Part shown: positions 45,236-58,443 of the stretch, piece after piece
How positions within the stretch are numbered: the stretch's first letter is position 1
Layout of the letters: the number at the start of each line of letters is the position of its first letter
Position numbers and translations under genes: made by a program
DNA from: Theristus sp. LFF4_11
Lineage: Eukaryota > Nematoda > Chromadorea > Monhysterida > Xyalidae
Length of the DNA: 64,000 nt
Reading direction: 5' to 3'
Assembly (NCBI GenBank): GCA_030248135.1
Contig: JASANC010002070.1
Location: 155,839-219,838, forward strand
The notes under the pieces: generated by a model
The model's input: only the letters and a program-made list of their open reading frames with translations
Told to the model about the DNA's origin: nothing
Databases searched by the model: none

Positions 45236-48200
45236 TATGCGTGATTCTGCAGTCCAATCGCAACAACACAGCCACAGTTGTTGCAAGGGAAACACATCGG
45301 CATCGGGTGAAGTTTTCTGGAGCTCTCTCTGTCCGGTCCATTTGTTAGCAGCAACTAAACTGGTGAGCATGTTGAAACAAAGTTATACTCGACTAAACAG
45401 ACAAAATCATGCACGTCAATCGGGAACAAGATTACGGCCGAATTTTCTCGTTTATCGTTGAAATTTGTCCGTAACAATGAACAAAACAACCAAATTTATC
45501 GTTGAAACAAGCTTGGTGTCTATTGTCTCGTTAGCAGCAAACCAATCAACGGCTGGCGGACCTCATAACCAGCGACAGAAAAAGTTTTTGGCGACAAATT
45601 GTATATATGTTAAACTTCCTGTCGTTAATAAGCAAAAATAGACAACCGATACTGGCTTGTTTTTTTTTCATTTTAGAGCACACGTTTTCGAAATGCAAAG
45701 GAGGTTGGTCCGTTTTTGGTTTTCCATATCAGATTAAAGGCGTGTGGCATTTGATAAAAATGCTTTTTCCTTTAAAAAAGCATTGGATTTTGCAGGTCGG
45801 CTATCCATTGCATTACCGCTTTTTGTTGGGTAGTGGAGCACATGCTCATTTTCTTCTCTAATGTACGTGCGTGCGCTTATTTTTCGTAATGGGGGTGACG
45901 GGTTTTCGTTTCCCTACGTATCCGCATGTGCTTTTGATGTTGGTTTCCTTTTCCAGTTTCCTTCTCGAAGTTACAATGTTTTGTGTAACTGTATTGTGTT
46001 GTTTAGTTTAAAAAACTACGAATAGTCTGCTGCTTTCCACACCACAGGTGACAGGCGCTTGTTGCACCGTGATGTTTACCACAGGTGCAACAAGCGATAT
46101 TTCCGATTTGAACTGCGCCCAAAAAAATAACTGTACTCACAAAATATTTTGGCATATTTTAGTGAAACATCAGCGTACCTTTTGAAACTAGCTTAGTTTT
46201 GATAAAACAAAAAACGTGAAGTCAAAATGAAACACAAAGGAAAAGCCACTAGCCGTATAGAAGCTGACAGCGGTCAACAAATGGACTTGCTTTCCAAACT
46301 TTCCGAAATCCATTTCACACACGATTTCTGTTTCTGTTATCAGTCGTTTTCTGTTGCTCAACAATAACAAAAAGCGTATTCCGTTTTGTTTTTTTATAAA
46401 CGCCAAAAAAAGCTCCAGCTCTCACGCAATAGCGCAGCGCCGAGAATTTCTCGTTCGTGAGCGCATGCAAGCCGCACATGTTTTTTGTTTGAATCCCATC
46501 GCAAAATTTTAGTGTTGCACACCGCTTATAAATCCCGATTGCGTGATGTGCGCAAAATCGTCATAGAAAAACTGCTCAAGGAATTCAAATTTCAGCGGCC
46601 TGTGCTCCAGTGTTGGTTGGAATCGCTAGAAAATTTGATAGCAACAGCGAACGTTCGGTTCAGTCGGAGCGAAATTGATGATTGTATCAGTGTTACTCGC
46701 CATCGATGTTGCCATGCCGTGTTTTTATGGCTGTTTCTGCCATAGTAACTTGCGAACGGACACACAGCGGCATTTTTTGGTGTGTAGCTCGCATGCGAAC
46801 GTACCAGTCACAGACAAGCAGAAAGCACAGCAGGCTATTGCGCTTTCCCTCAACATTATGCAACTCCATTATAAACTTGCTACTTATGCGCTTATACGGT
46901 TATTATTAGTTTTTCTGCCAAGAAATCGCACAATCAAATGCGTAATAAAGCAGTATTTTTGCTTCTTGACAGATAGAAAAAACCGCTTTTGTTGATATGT
47001 ACATTTGTCTTTCTCTTGTAAAAACGACTACCCCCAAAAAGTCCAAGTTTCCAACTGGTCATGCCTTTTTGTCAACAGAACAACCTACAGACAGCTTTGC
47101 GAACACTTCAAAAACACATCATTTCAACACCATGGGGCTACCGATCTGTTTTTTGCGCTAAATTTCAGAAACTACGCTGGCAATTTCAGCACATGACACA
47201 CTGCAGGGTCCTTTTTGGGCAAGATGAACCGTGCGCGTGTTGAAAGGCGGACTGCCACTGCGGTGGCCCGTAAAAACTGTGTTCGTTCGCTCAGAGTGTG
47301 CATGTGCCCTCGAAAAATACTGTCAAGCTCACACAATTTCGTTGCGTTTATTTCAGTGTGCTTTTTTGTTTGGGCGTATGTCACGGCACGGTGTCGCTGT
47401 TGTGCTGTCCACATGTACATGCAAACAGCTATGCCCCAGCTGCAAAAAGACGGCCGCATAAAAATAAAATGGCTACAGCAGCACTGTCGCGCTGGCTGTT
47501 GAGGCTGATTATTTCTGAAGTTTATTATCGGCAGCGTGCGTTCGTCGTGTTTTTATCAGTGTAAACCTCTTATCGCTTTCCATTTTGCAATTTCAAATCA
47601 ATCGGTGACCCTTTTCAATTTGAAAAGAGCATGCTTTTCAAATTTTGTTCTATCCGTTTATGACAGAACAGTTTAACGAATATTAATCGAAACGCTCAAT
47701 GGCTTGCTTTGTTTCAGTCTTTCTGCAGCCTCAATCACGTGTGCGCTTGTTAATTTGAAAAATGATAACCGACACGTAAGGCCTGGAGTTTTTGCCGCTT
47801 TATGCATTTGACCGACAAATGTGGCCAAAAAGTAAAACAGACAACGCGGCAATTTCTTTTTTACTCATAAATCCTACACAGCAGGCGCAGGCTATAATAA
47901 ATTTCTGTTTCCAAACCAGCTCCATCCATTTTCGCTTGATGAAAGAACTCAAGGAAGCTTTTATAAGCTCACGTATAATCCAATGTTTTCTGTCTGGAGA
48001 AATGAATTAGTTTCCTAGTGTCTGGCGTGCATACAAAGTATAATTACACACATGTATACGGTAAAGTTCATGACTGTTGCTCGTTTTTCATGCCACCTGA
48101 CGCTGTGGCTGTATTAGAGACATTTATTTTCTTAGCTGATGTGTCTTGTATGGCTCATGGACTCAATATGCTGAATTGATGAATTGCTTAATCAGCTGTC

Positions 48201-48894
48201 TTCAGAGATCCAACTACTCAGAAATGTATAATTCTTAGGGCGCGTGGCGTGTGAGTGTTTCATCTTTTTACCAGCTCTGAACCAGACTTCGCTGCTGGCG
48301 CCATACTTTGGCAAAACGGACATTAGCAGATCAATAGATCTTCGATTTTGCACTGTCTTGGAGGATTTGGCTCAATGTTGCGGAATGATGAATTGAAACC
48401 CACCACAACATTGAAACGGATTCCATTTTTTTTATTTTTTGGAACTCAAAAATATTGTAACCCCTTCGTGTAAGGCTTCTAAATGTTTGAAACGTCTCCC
48501 GAAAACGTTTCAGATTGTAACATTGTTTTATGAGCTTTTCTAATTTCGAGATACAACAATCTGAATCTGTTCTATCAAATGAATGCATTCTAGTTTAACA
48601 GCGGTGTAGAACGACACCGATTTGTTGCAATGCGAACAAACATTGTACTCCCGTTTGGACAATTTTTAAAACTTTCTCGTTTACCGTGCTGCCAGTTTTG
48701 CAGCCTTTTTGATGCCATCTTGTGAAGTCCGTGTTTTTCGCGAACGCTGAGTGCCAAAGTTAAAAAAAAACGAAATAAAAACCAAGAAGCAAAAAATCAC
48801 GCATGCATGATGTGAATTTTTTCACTCGCGAGTTATCGCGTTGCAACAAATCGACGTCGAAAGGTTCAAAGGTGTATTGTTTTCAGTTTAAGTA
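45236..48894. other. Gene-poor stretch
   Basis: No recognisable protein or RNA gene. A frame near 46497-46745 (with RLRDVRKIVIEKLLKEF) follows a possible acceptor, but I could not connect it to any exon. A perfect hairpin lies at 46056-46096. Confidence 0.4.
46056..46096. repeat. Perfect 13-bp hairpin
   Basis: CGCTTGTTGCACC (46056-46068) and GGTGCAACAAGCG (46084-46096) are exact inverted repeats with a 15-base loop. No gene is next to it, so a transcriptional role cannot be inferred. Confidence 0.6.
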
Positions 48895-49085
48895 CAGGGT
48901 GTCCCAAATAAAACATAACAAAAGTAAATGGCTCGTGCGGCCGACTGGTTGCATGTGAAGCCGTGAAATTTGAAGCACTTTTAGAAAAAAGGAACACATT
49001 TTGTGTGTCCAAATTTTATCCCGAAATTCCATTTTTCCAATAATATTTTAGCAGAAATGCGTAAAAACTCAAAAATCACCTAACT

Positions 49086-49560
49086 TCAGCATTTTGACTC
49101 AGGATAATCATCGTTGTCGTCATCGAGATTTACATATGACAGTGGCGCAAGTTCATCTTTAGCTTCGTCTTCACTGATCTCATCAGATTTTCCCTCTCGA
49201 CCCTTTAGTTTCACTTTTTTCAGCAGCCCAATGTCTTTTTCATTGTTCTCAATGATTGCCGACATTCGATGTTCAAAATTGATGAGCAATTCTGGTGCAG
49301 CGCCCGATCATCGTTGATTTTTTGCACACCACTGCGAATTTTGGTTTTCAAATTGTCGAAAATGTTGGGCGCCGAACGGTACACAATTTCCTTCAGGTGC
49401 CCCAAACCCATAAGTAAAGAGGAAAATTGAAACAAGTGCGCGAGTGGCTGTCGGCGTCGTTCGGTGACCGCTGGATCGGCCGCATGGGCAGAATTGAATG
49501 GCCCGAGAGGAGTCCGGACATGAAGCCTTTGACTTCTGCGTTTGGGGGCATCTGACGGAT
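49086..49560 (-). pseudogene. Mariner transposase remnant, left arm (rearranged)
   Basis: The minus strand codes LKEIVYRSAPNIFDNLKTKI...MSAIIENNEKDIG, matching the end of mariner transposases. The adjoining part FGDRWIGRMGRIEWPERSPD, which holds the last catalytic Asp in the RSPD motif, is read from the plus strand (about 49446-49520). The two coding parts are therefore inverted against each other and cannot be translated together. An acidic tail (DEISEDEAKDELAP) follows. The N-terminal DNA-binding part and first catalytic Asp residues are absent. Confidence 0.75.
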
Positions 49561-49660
49561 AATGCGGAACACATTTTGTGTGTCCAAATTTTATCCCGAA
49601 ATTCCACTTTTTCAATAACATTTCAGCAGAAATACGTAAAAGCTCAAAAATCACCTAAAT

Positions 49661-49925
49661 TCAGTTTTTTGACTCAAGATAAACATCATCGAGAATCTCA
49701 TCTGGCAGTGGCACAAGTTCATCGTCAGCTTCAACTTTACTGATGTCATCATGTTCATGCTCACGGTCGTTCAGTTTCATGTTTCTCGGCTGCTCAATGT
49801 GTTTTCCATTGTTCTCAATGAACGACGACATTCGTTGTTTGAAACTGATGATCACTTTCTGGTGCAGCTCCCGATCATCGATGATTTTTTCTCACACCGT
49901 TGCAGTGGTGGGCGCCGAAAATGTC
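49661..49925 (-). pseudogene. Diverged third copy of the transposase 3' end, centre of the palindrome
   Basis: Codes QRMSSFIENNGKHIEQPRN followed by an acidic tail, clearly related to the same region of the arms but much more diverged. It therefore came from a different mariner copy than the arms. Confidence 0.65.
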
Positions 49926-50407
49926 CCGCATTATCCGTCAGATGCCCCCAAACGCAGAAGTCAAAGGCTTCATGTCCGGACTCCTCTCGGGCCATTCAAT
50001 TCTGCCCATGCGGCCGATCCAGCGGTCACCGAACGACGCCGACAGCCACTCGCGCACTTGTTTCAATTTTCCTCTTTACTTATGGGTTTGGGGCACCTGA
50101 AGGAAATTGTGTACCGTTCGGCGCCCAACATTTTCGACAATTTGAAAACCAAAATTCGCAGTGGTGTGCAAAAAATCAACGATGATCGGGCGCTGCACCA
50201 GAATTGCTCATCAATTTTGAACATCGAATGTCGGCAATCATTGAGAACAATGAAAAAGACATTGGGCTGCTGAAAAAAGTGAAACTAAAGGGTCGAGAGG
50301 GAAAATCTGATGAGATCAGTGAAGACGAAGCTAAAGATGAACTTGCGCCACTGTCATATGTAAATCTCGATGACGACAACGATGATTATCCTGAGTCAAA
50401 ATGCTGA
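49920..50407 (+). pseudogene. Mariner transposase remnant, right arm (mirror of left arm)
   Basis: Mirror image of the left-arm remnant: the 3' transposase part reads on the plus strand (about 50088-50407) and the RSPD part on the minus strand. Sequence identity to the left arm appears almost complete, implying a recent inverted duplication. Confidence 0.75.
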
Positions 50408-50599
50408 AGTTAGGTGATTTTTGAGTTTTTACGCATTTCTGCTAAAATATTATTGGAAAAATGGAATTTCGGGATAAAATTTGGACACACAAAATGTGTT
50501 CCTTTTTTCTAAAAGTGTTTCAAATTTCACGGCTTCACGTGCAACCAGTCGGCCGCACGAGCCATTTACTTTTGTAATGTTTTTTTGGGACACCCTGTA

Positions 50600-53500
50600 T
50601 ATTTTGTTTACGGGAATTACAATGCGATGCATAAGTTATAGCTGGTCGGTTGTGCCGAATGGCTTATCACGGCTTCAATAATCTTTTATAAGCCTTCAGA
50701 ATTTGATTGTTCCATCGCAGAATTGAAAAATGTGCCCAAGAAACTGGCGCTTTTTAGCTGTAATTTCACAAAAAATCTTGAAGCCAAAAAAATCCGCGCT
50801 TAATGAAAAAAACAGCCTCGGCGAGTAGAAACGCGCGTCGAGTGCGCCCGTGATTGGCGCAAATAATGACGAATGATCGTTTTGCGGGATAAACTGGCGC
50901 AAGCAGAAAAACGATAAATCTGGCATTTTATGTTTTCTTGGCAGCGCGCGAGATTATGGATGGGTGCTACTGCGAGAAACACCATGGCTTAAACAGTTGC
51001 CATTTTGATCAACATTTTCAATGTCAACATGCACCGGTGCACTGATTGGGCAGCCGCAAACTGAAGTCGCTGCCTCAAAGTTGTCTAAAAAAATAGCAAT
51101 CCAAGAATGGTGTGTTGTCACACGATGGTTGCCACACTTTCTTGTTTATGGCAAGTGCTTCTTGTGCCCTCTAAACGCTCTTCAATCAAAATTTTCCTTT
51201 GTGGGAAATCCGAGACACGGCGGATGGGAGCAGTGATGATTGAGTGCTTCGGCAAACGTGTCACAAAACGTGTCGCTGAGCGGTTTATGGCATTGACAAA
51301 CAACAGACATTGAAAGGCTCGTTGTCTTTTTGGTTGGCCGCAAAAATACCGCAGAAAAAATGTTCAAAAAAGTTCACTACCTTTCACGTTTCCGTTGTGT
51401 TTTCGTCAAAAGTTCGTTGTTTTCGAGCCCCATCCACAACACTTCGCATCAATGTTACACTGTCGTCGTGTCGTGTCTGCGGTCCTCTAAGCAACGTTCT
51501 GAGGTTTTTCATTCGTTGGTCACCACCAGCGCTGTTTGTCGCCTGTCATGTTTTCCATGTCGTTTCTGCTGTGCGGTTCGTTTTGCCTTGCCATCATTTT
51601 CAAAAACAAATGTCGCATACGCCTGTCATCTTTCTTGGTTTGGCGAAAATTACTGTAGCTGCACGGCGCTTCTATCTTATTGTCTGCTGTTAAACTTTGC
51701 TGAGCTACAAAACACGTCCGTTTGAGCCCACCCAATAATTTTTATTGTTAGGTTATATATCCGCTAGTTTTTCACGACGGTAACACGGGCGTATTTCACA
51801 CAACCCGCACAAGTTTTATCTATTGCAACAGGTTTAGTATCGCAATATCACTTCACAATTTTTATTCTTCTCTCAGTTCTGTTTTCGGCTATATTTTTTC
51901 AAAATCTCCGCTGAGTCAGCTGTTTTCATTTTATGTTTTCGTGCTAGCACACAGTCAGTACATTTTTAAATAAAATCGAGTTTTTGGCGATGTCCTTTGA
52001 TGTTTGAGAGGATTAGCATTGCTCATCCGGTGATGCTACATAGCCTCATTTCCGTTCAATGTCTAAAAAAGTCAAGTCTTATCATGTTTACACGACTGGA
52101 TTTAGTCTTGAGAATTACAAACAAAAGTGTAAGTGTAGTTTAAAGGTTGTTGCACTTGGAAAACTGTATGAAGTTGGGTAGTTTAAAAAAAATGTTTTGA
52201 AAATAAGTCGTGTTCATTCAGCTTTCCTGAAAATGTTAGCTTTTCTTTCCGACTAACCAAGCTTCAAATATTGAAATACTGAAGCGCTTTTGTGTTAGTA
52301 GTAGCAAAAAAGCTGCTGTCATAAAAAGCACTTGCATTTATTTACATTGACACGGTCGGTTAGTAGTTTCAACATTTTTTAAGTTCACTCAAAAAGAAAA
52401 TTGTTTTCACACATCCTCAAAGTGCTACATCTTTCTTTGTTTGTATTGCAAACTTTGTTTATTATTATTCCGCTGCGAAGGCCACATATTCTTGGATGGC
52501 AGTTTTATTTCTGATCATCTTTACCAATTGTGCGTGGAGTGTTTTTTTTGGGAACTATGTGTTTGTATGGTTTGGTTGGTTTTACAGTAATCGGCAGAAC
52601 AAAAAACCAGTTCCCATTGTGCTTGATGCAGACAGTTTGATTTTAGTGCAATATCTGTGTGCAAATAAACAAAATGATAATCAGTCATTGGTTGTGCTTG
52701 TCTTTTCAACATTTGTACATTAAATTTCTGATCTGAGTATGGTGCGTCCGCTTTCGAGTTTTTGTTTCCGACGTAGACCCGTGTTTTGATCGAATGTTAG
52801 TGTCCATTGTTTGTTTTCGATTCGTGCTTATAATAAACAGATAAATCACTGCAGCTGATGCACTTTTGCCAACATGCAGCTTGATTTGTAGCAGAAGCAG
52901 AGTTTTCCAGGTTTGACTTGCTGCGTCTGTTTGAATGCAGAGAGCTGGACACTGATAGAAACTGAGGTTGATGTATGAAACAGCTTCGACGTGTTGTTGA
53001 AGTGTGACGCGCACTTTTTCCTCACACATGGTGTTTCTCTCAAAGGTGTCACAAACAATCACTGTTGACAGCTGTGGCGATGCACAACACGCACAATTAA
53101 CAGCTAAGTGCAACTCTGAGCTTCATGCAACTGAAAAGCCGCGCACACTTGCCAAACTGCAGAACTTATTCACAAACTTGGGCTGCTATATTTTTGAAAA
53201 TGCATTTTCAGCCAATCCATGTGATGGACTGCATAACACGAGTGGTTTCGTATTCTCGAGAGACTAAAATCAGTGAACCTTCGCCCATAACCGATTCATC
53301 TTTTATCCATTTTGCCGTTTATTGAAGTTTTCTGATTTTTGCGGCTGCCAAAAACGCGCCGATTTTATTGCGATTTACAGCGTCACACGCGCTCACATCT
53401 CCAGAGAGACTGTGCCGCCCCCGGTGTGAAAAAACGACAACAGGGGGCACAGGCACGAAACTTTTGGGTGGCTAGTTTCATAACAGTTTGACGCTCTTCC

Positions 53501-54134
53501 CTCCTTTCACAGTGATCCATTTCGCCCTGTATCTTCGCTTGAAAATCTGTTTTTGAGCGATGTAATATTCTTGAAATATAGCGAAACAATTTTTCAGTAA
53601 GTGGCCTTTTTGGTGTTGTTTGAGCAGGAAAGTATGAGCTATATATCCTAAAGCCGCTGTCCAGATCGATGCGCGATCCCTCTGAGGAATATTTGCAAGC
53701 GCGTGCGTTTGCTGGCATTCCAGTTGCTTTGGGCAGGAGGCGCGTGCTGATGGCTGCTTCATGTTTTTTTTACTTTTTCCCACTTTAACATGGATGAAAA
53801 ATAGAGCTTTGTTGTTTGCAAACCTTGAAACCCGACCCTTTGTTTTCGAAACACGTGTGACAGCGCACAAAAGACTTTACTCGGCGGTACTTTTTTCACT
53901 TTTTCACGCTTTTTTCTCTTCTGCCGCGCCAAAACGCCTGCGATCTTTGCTGTATGTTGGTGCACGTCGAACGCTGGCTTGCTTCGATATGCGCAGCCAC
54001 AGTATGCAACTGCAACTGCTGTTGGCTACAGTTCATGGCTCGTGCTCACAGCGTCACCACAATGCCATTTTCACTCTTGCTTGCCCAAAAACACGCCTAC
54101 ACAACAACCATATTGGTATCTCAATGTTTTTCAG
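50600..54134. other. Gene-poor stretch upstream of the EGF-motif gene
   Basis: Only short frames. A hydrophobic 75-codon frame begins at ATG 52497, but nothing supports it as a gene. The first exon(s) of the EGF-motif gene may lie at the right end. Confidence 0.4.
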
Positions 54135-54180
54135 CGAATCAAAGAAGCTTGGCCGACAGGCGCACACACCCCCGTCTGCG

Positions 54181-57100
54181 ATGGCGTCTCAGTTCGCGTG
54201 CAACCTGGTGATCATCTGCTGCAACGGCGGCCTGCCCTACGTCGACCTGCACCTCTGGCCGCACGCTCACTCGTCGTTTCGTTCGCTCGACCTCACCGAC
54301 TGGGTGGCGACCGACCAGTCCGTCGCCGACTGGCTGACCAGCAATCACACCGGCGACTATGCGGATTACGAGGGCGGCGGCGGTGGTGGTGCTGCGCCGG
54401 CGTTGACGCTGCCCGAGTGGATGAGTCTGCCGATTGCGGACGACTTCAAGTACTGCGACGTCTACAATCTGACGTTCTCCACCGAGCATTTGCGACGCCT
54501 CTACCGCGAGCGCAACGGAACACTCGCGTGCGACTGCCCCATCGGGACGCTCGGCAGCGCCTGCGAGATCAGGGTGCGTTCAGACAAGGACACAAATTGT
54601 GTCTCGATTCATGTGCATGCTTTTCAGTACCGTTTTGAAATCACAAGAACCACAATCGCATCACTTCCCCGTCAGCCAACCCAATGTTGACTGAATTATC
54701 CGAGTATTTTTCACAAATCCTTTCCATTTTACAATACTTCCCCAACGCTACATCACAACCACGAGCCACCTCACCCGCAGTAACACTGTAAAAACCTCAT
54801 GCTTATGGTTTCGCATTTTTGCCTTTATTCTAACTCGGCGTCTGCGTTCTTTAATTGCCAACCAGTGTTGTTACGATTGCTGAAAATTGCGATAGCACGT
54901 ACAATGTACGATCGTTTATTTTGGTCCCGAGACTCAATGTGCGTATAGATAGATAAACAGTTTCATGCACGACGCGAGAATTCAAAATTAGCAAAACTTT
55001 GTATTGCCTTTATAAACATTGATAATAGCAAATGTGCAATCGATGGTTTTTTTGTGAAAAACACGCCAACAAATGCGCCAAGCTGATGATGCGTGTGTTT
55101 GCTGAAACATACGAAAACAAATATAAGTCCCAGTAAACTTGCGTTCTGCTCGCTTCATACATACAGTGTACAGATATATGTGCCAACTGCCAACTGTGGC
55201 CGAAAACGAAATAAAAACTATGTAGCGCCGCTGTCATTTGCGCCGCCGTGGCAAATGTATACCAAAATAATAACATAAACCGTGTGTACATACATGTGTG
55301 ACGGCATGCATCGCTGAGCAGCGCCACAAGCATGAATCGATTTTTTTGCTCTCCGTCGACCATACACATTAGCGAGCATACATAAGCCGTTGGCAGCGCA
55401 GTGCGAGCGTAATTTTGTGGCGCCGCGTCACACACGGACACAGCTGACAGCCGCACACACACGTGCGCTCACTGCGCGGCTCCAAGTTGCACGTTGCGAC
55501 GGCAGCCAGCGTATAGCTGAAACAGAAAACTCAATAGCATTGGGCGTGCTTGCGTGCGTGTGCCTCAACTGCTTCTCAGAGTTGTTGTTGTTGTTGTTGT
55601 TAGCCAGAGAACTTTACTTTGTGCACGACATAGCGTAACAACTCTTACGCGATAAAATGTTGTCGTTCTTTAGTTCGCGCATCTTGTTTGTTTTCAGCTT
55701 TTCTAGTTGACTTTTGCATTTTTTAGCTTCCGTACGAAACAGCTATTTCAATGATATTATTTGTTTTTTTTCATAGTGCTGCTTTTGACAACATCCTCCA
55801 GTCAGCTGATTTGCAGCGGTTTGCAGCTGTTTTTCAAGTGCGCTAGTGAAGGTCAGGTTTTTGCAAAAAAAACGTTCGTGAAAAACGATTGAGTTACGTT
55901 GTGAAGTTTTAATTGGCGAACACACACAGTTGCCCGTTTTGCGTGCGTCTCGTCCACTAAACCGTACAATTAGACAATCTTTTTTGCTTGGAAGATTTTT
56001 GTGCATGAATAAACAGTGCAAAACTGAAAAACTGACAATTTCCACAGGAGCGCTCGCTCTCTATTGTACAATCGTTGTTGTCACACAAAACACATCTGTG
56101 TCCCCACAACGGTATGCGCTTTAGTAAAATTCTAAATTCTCCCAGATTTTCAATAAACACTCATAATGTTTCTCTTATTGTGTTTTTTGGACTGCCATAA
56201 AACGACCATCTGTTTTCAATTATTGCTTTGAAAAAAATGCGCACCTATTTTTTGCTGTATTTTTGGTTTACATTCAGCTATTTGAAATGAACTGAATTCC
56301 TTCTTTTTAAATTTTATCTCGTAACAGTAAAATCCAAAAGTAACAATTTGTCAAAACTTGTGCCCCAACAATCTACACAACCAACATTCATTGACCAAAA
56401 GCGAGCCCTCTGGATGTCTAGGCGCCTACGCAAGCAAGTTGGTCGCATTTGAATTGCTAATTCGAAATACTTTGAAATCCGTTTATCACTGCGTGTTCAC
56501 AATACTCGAACGTTATAGTGCTGTCTTTCATCACTGCACATGCAAACGTACAATCTAAATCCAATTTTGGCGTGAACGCGTGCTTGTGTCCGTGAGGCCA
56601 CTGTTGAGGCGACGGAGGCACATGATAATACACGACTGACTGTCTTGTTGTGTCAATTTAACTTTATTCAGGCTTTGCTAAAAACTTTTTTCCAGTTGCG
56701 GTTAATAATGATAAAACCAATGTTTTACGGGGCATTCATGAAGCAGTATTTCGTGACCGCGCAGCCATGTTTTCACACAGCCACGCACGCGTCGCTAAAT
56801 ACTGTTTCGTGAATGCGTCTTTACTATTCGGCATTAAATGAACAATTTCCAATGAACAATTTTTAAGTTGCTGTCCCTTTAAAGCCAAGTTTCAATTGAG
56901 CATTGCATTGTTGTTTTGCTCAAACGGAACGCACTCTGTTTGTTATTTTGATATAGGATTCATTTTCCAATCAGCGGTTACGCAGTGCCACTCGGCGGCT
57001 GGTTCCGTTGCAGAAAGACACACGCTGCTTGTAAGCAAAACAGCTGACCAACATCAATCTGCTGCAGGCTTGTTTTTGCAACATTCATTCATACGAATTT

Positions 57101-58443
57101 TCAAGTTTGTATTGAGAAATTATTACACTGGAATATGATGCGCCGGACGTAATATTATGCAGGGCGTTCCACTTTAGTTTTGGAACGCTCTATATCCGAA
57201 GGTGAAAACACAAAGTCGTTGTTCCAATACAAGCCGCAATGGCACAACACTTTTTTCAGTTTCTGATTGAAATCCACCAAGAAACCAGCCAAACCGCCCA
57301 CGACTCAAATCTATTTGTGGCCAAGCGTGTCATCCCTCTTTATTGCACAATCATTCAGATAAACAGCTATAAATTTACTTGTCTTTTTCAAATGAAGCTA
57401 CAGACTAGCTGCATTGATGATCTGTTTGCGGGTGAATCATATCGTTGCGCGCCAAAAAAACCGGTTTTTCAAGCTGTACGGTTGCTGCGCCAAAAGTATT
57501 CACTGAGTCAGCGGTCACATTTAGTATTCCAGTCTGTTTCGCAATCTAAAGTCGACGGTTACCTAGGAACCATCATGCGTAGCCAGCGTTGGAGGCTATT
57601 ACTATTTTTGTCTTTTAGTACTCTCTCAATTTTGACATTTTTAGTACGCCAGAGTCACTTTTGCAAAGACCACACATGTTCACGAACTAACTGGCTGATT
57701 AGCCAACACATTTTCACGAACTAACTGGCTGATTAGCCATATTCAATTAGTGCCAGTCCGGAAATTTTGTGAGTTCCTGTTTTGTGTGTGTGCTCAATTA
57801 AACATACCGCAGTTCATCAATCGGTTCATCGTATCAAAAGGTTGTGCACTTTTTCCAGTCAGCCGAACTGAGCGCAGCGTACGCGAGCGTCGGCGGCGGT
57901 TCCGGTTCGGGCGCGTCGAATCTGGTGATGTACCTGCTCGTTGTGCTGCTGCCAGTGTGTTTCGTCGTGTTCGCAGTGTTCGGCGCATTCATGTGTCGCT
58001 TTCTGTGCATCGATTTCCCGCGTTGCTGCGAGTACATCGCGCGTAGACGCCAGCAACACAAGAACGGTGCGAACGGCGAGACGACGGTCGCAGCTCGATC
58101 GTCGCGGTCGCCGGGCGGTCGCAGGGAGAGCCCGCAGATGGACGCGGCCATGTTGGACAATCTGCTGGAGCGTGCCGAGCGTCATAAAGCGGCAAAGATG
58201 CACCTCGGCTACCGGGAGACGGCGTCGTGTCTTCAACACCAGGAAACGCCGGGCGGAGCGAATCCAATCTCAGAGACTGAGCAGTTCTTGCCGACCGTTT
58301 CCGGCCAACGAGTGCCCGACTACGAATACGCAGCCCGCGGCAGTCCGCCGCCCTCGTACAAATCAGAGGCCGCAAGTCCCGTCGAGGTGAGGCGCTTCAT
58401 ACCGGCGCCGCCGCCGCACAACCCGGAATCTCACGAGCAATGA
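54181..58443 (+). CDS. Single-pass membrane protein with an EGF-type motif, family not recognised
   Basis: Two exons join in phase 0: 54181-54573 and 57859-58443. The extracellular part has three N-glycosylation sequons (NHT, NLT, NGT), a Gly-rich run and CDCPIGTLGSAC, which fits the EGF-type C-x-C-x2-G-x2-G-x2-C signature. Exon 2 gives a short linker, one membrane segment (LVMYLLVVLLPVCFVVFAVF), a Cys/Arg-rich juxtamembrane stretch and a cytosolic tail of about 140 residues with PPPSYK and a Pro-rich end; stop at 58441. Total from this ATG is 325 residues. The ATG at 54181 is only the first convenient one. An acceptor at 54133-54134 lies upstream in the same open frame, and no signal peptide is seen, so a 5' exon with the signal sequence is probably missing from the model. 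The 3.3-kb intron holds small repeats. Confidence 0.65.
54910..54992 (-). repeat. Dispersed ATTGAGTCTCGGGACC repeat, inverted copy in an intron
   Basis: Contains TTTATTTTGGTCCCGAGACT and AAACAGTTTCATGCACGACG, matching 58837-58918 in the same orientation and 63530-63623 inverted. Confidence 0.6.
55577..55600 (+). repeat. (TTG)n microsatellite
   Basis: About seven GTT/TTG units in the intron of the EGF-motif gene. Confidence 0.75.
56732..56816. repeat. 85-bp palindromic repeat (GCATTCATGAA family)
   Basis: GCATTCATGAAGCAGTATTT at 56732-56751 and its imperfect reverse complement (18 of 20) at 56797-56816. The outer motif GCATTCATGAAG is shared with the TTAA-flanked element at 18697-18970. Confidence 0.55.

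Larger units (their letters stand above)
48895..50597. mobile_element. Mariner-type palindromic composite element
   Basis: 1.7 kb bounded by CAGGGTGTCCCAAA and TTTGGGACACCCTG with TA at 48893-48894 and 50598-50599, the typical form of mariner-family ends. The two halves (about 48895-49570 and 49920-50597) are near-perfect inverted copies. Each half carries C-terminal mariner transposase coding sequence. Between them lies a third, diverged copy of the 3' coding end (49570-49920). Confidence 0.88.

Noticed and set aside
46485..46745. Frame with KIVIEKLLKEFKFQ and a preceding AG, possibly a lone exon
   Set aside because: No partner exon, donor or family match could be found; left as unannotated.
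57157..57190. Short GCGTTCCA/TGGAACGC hairpin resembling a mariner end
   Set aside because: Stem of about 9 bp and no second end or clear TA flanks; could be chance.
57239..57724. 161-codon frame starting at ATG inside the intron of the EGF-motif gene
   Set aside because: No domain, no splice context and no resemblance to known proteins; length alone is weak evidence in this AT-rich intron.
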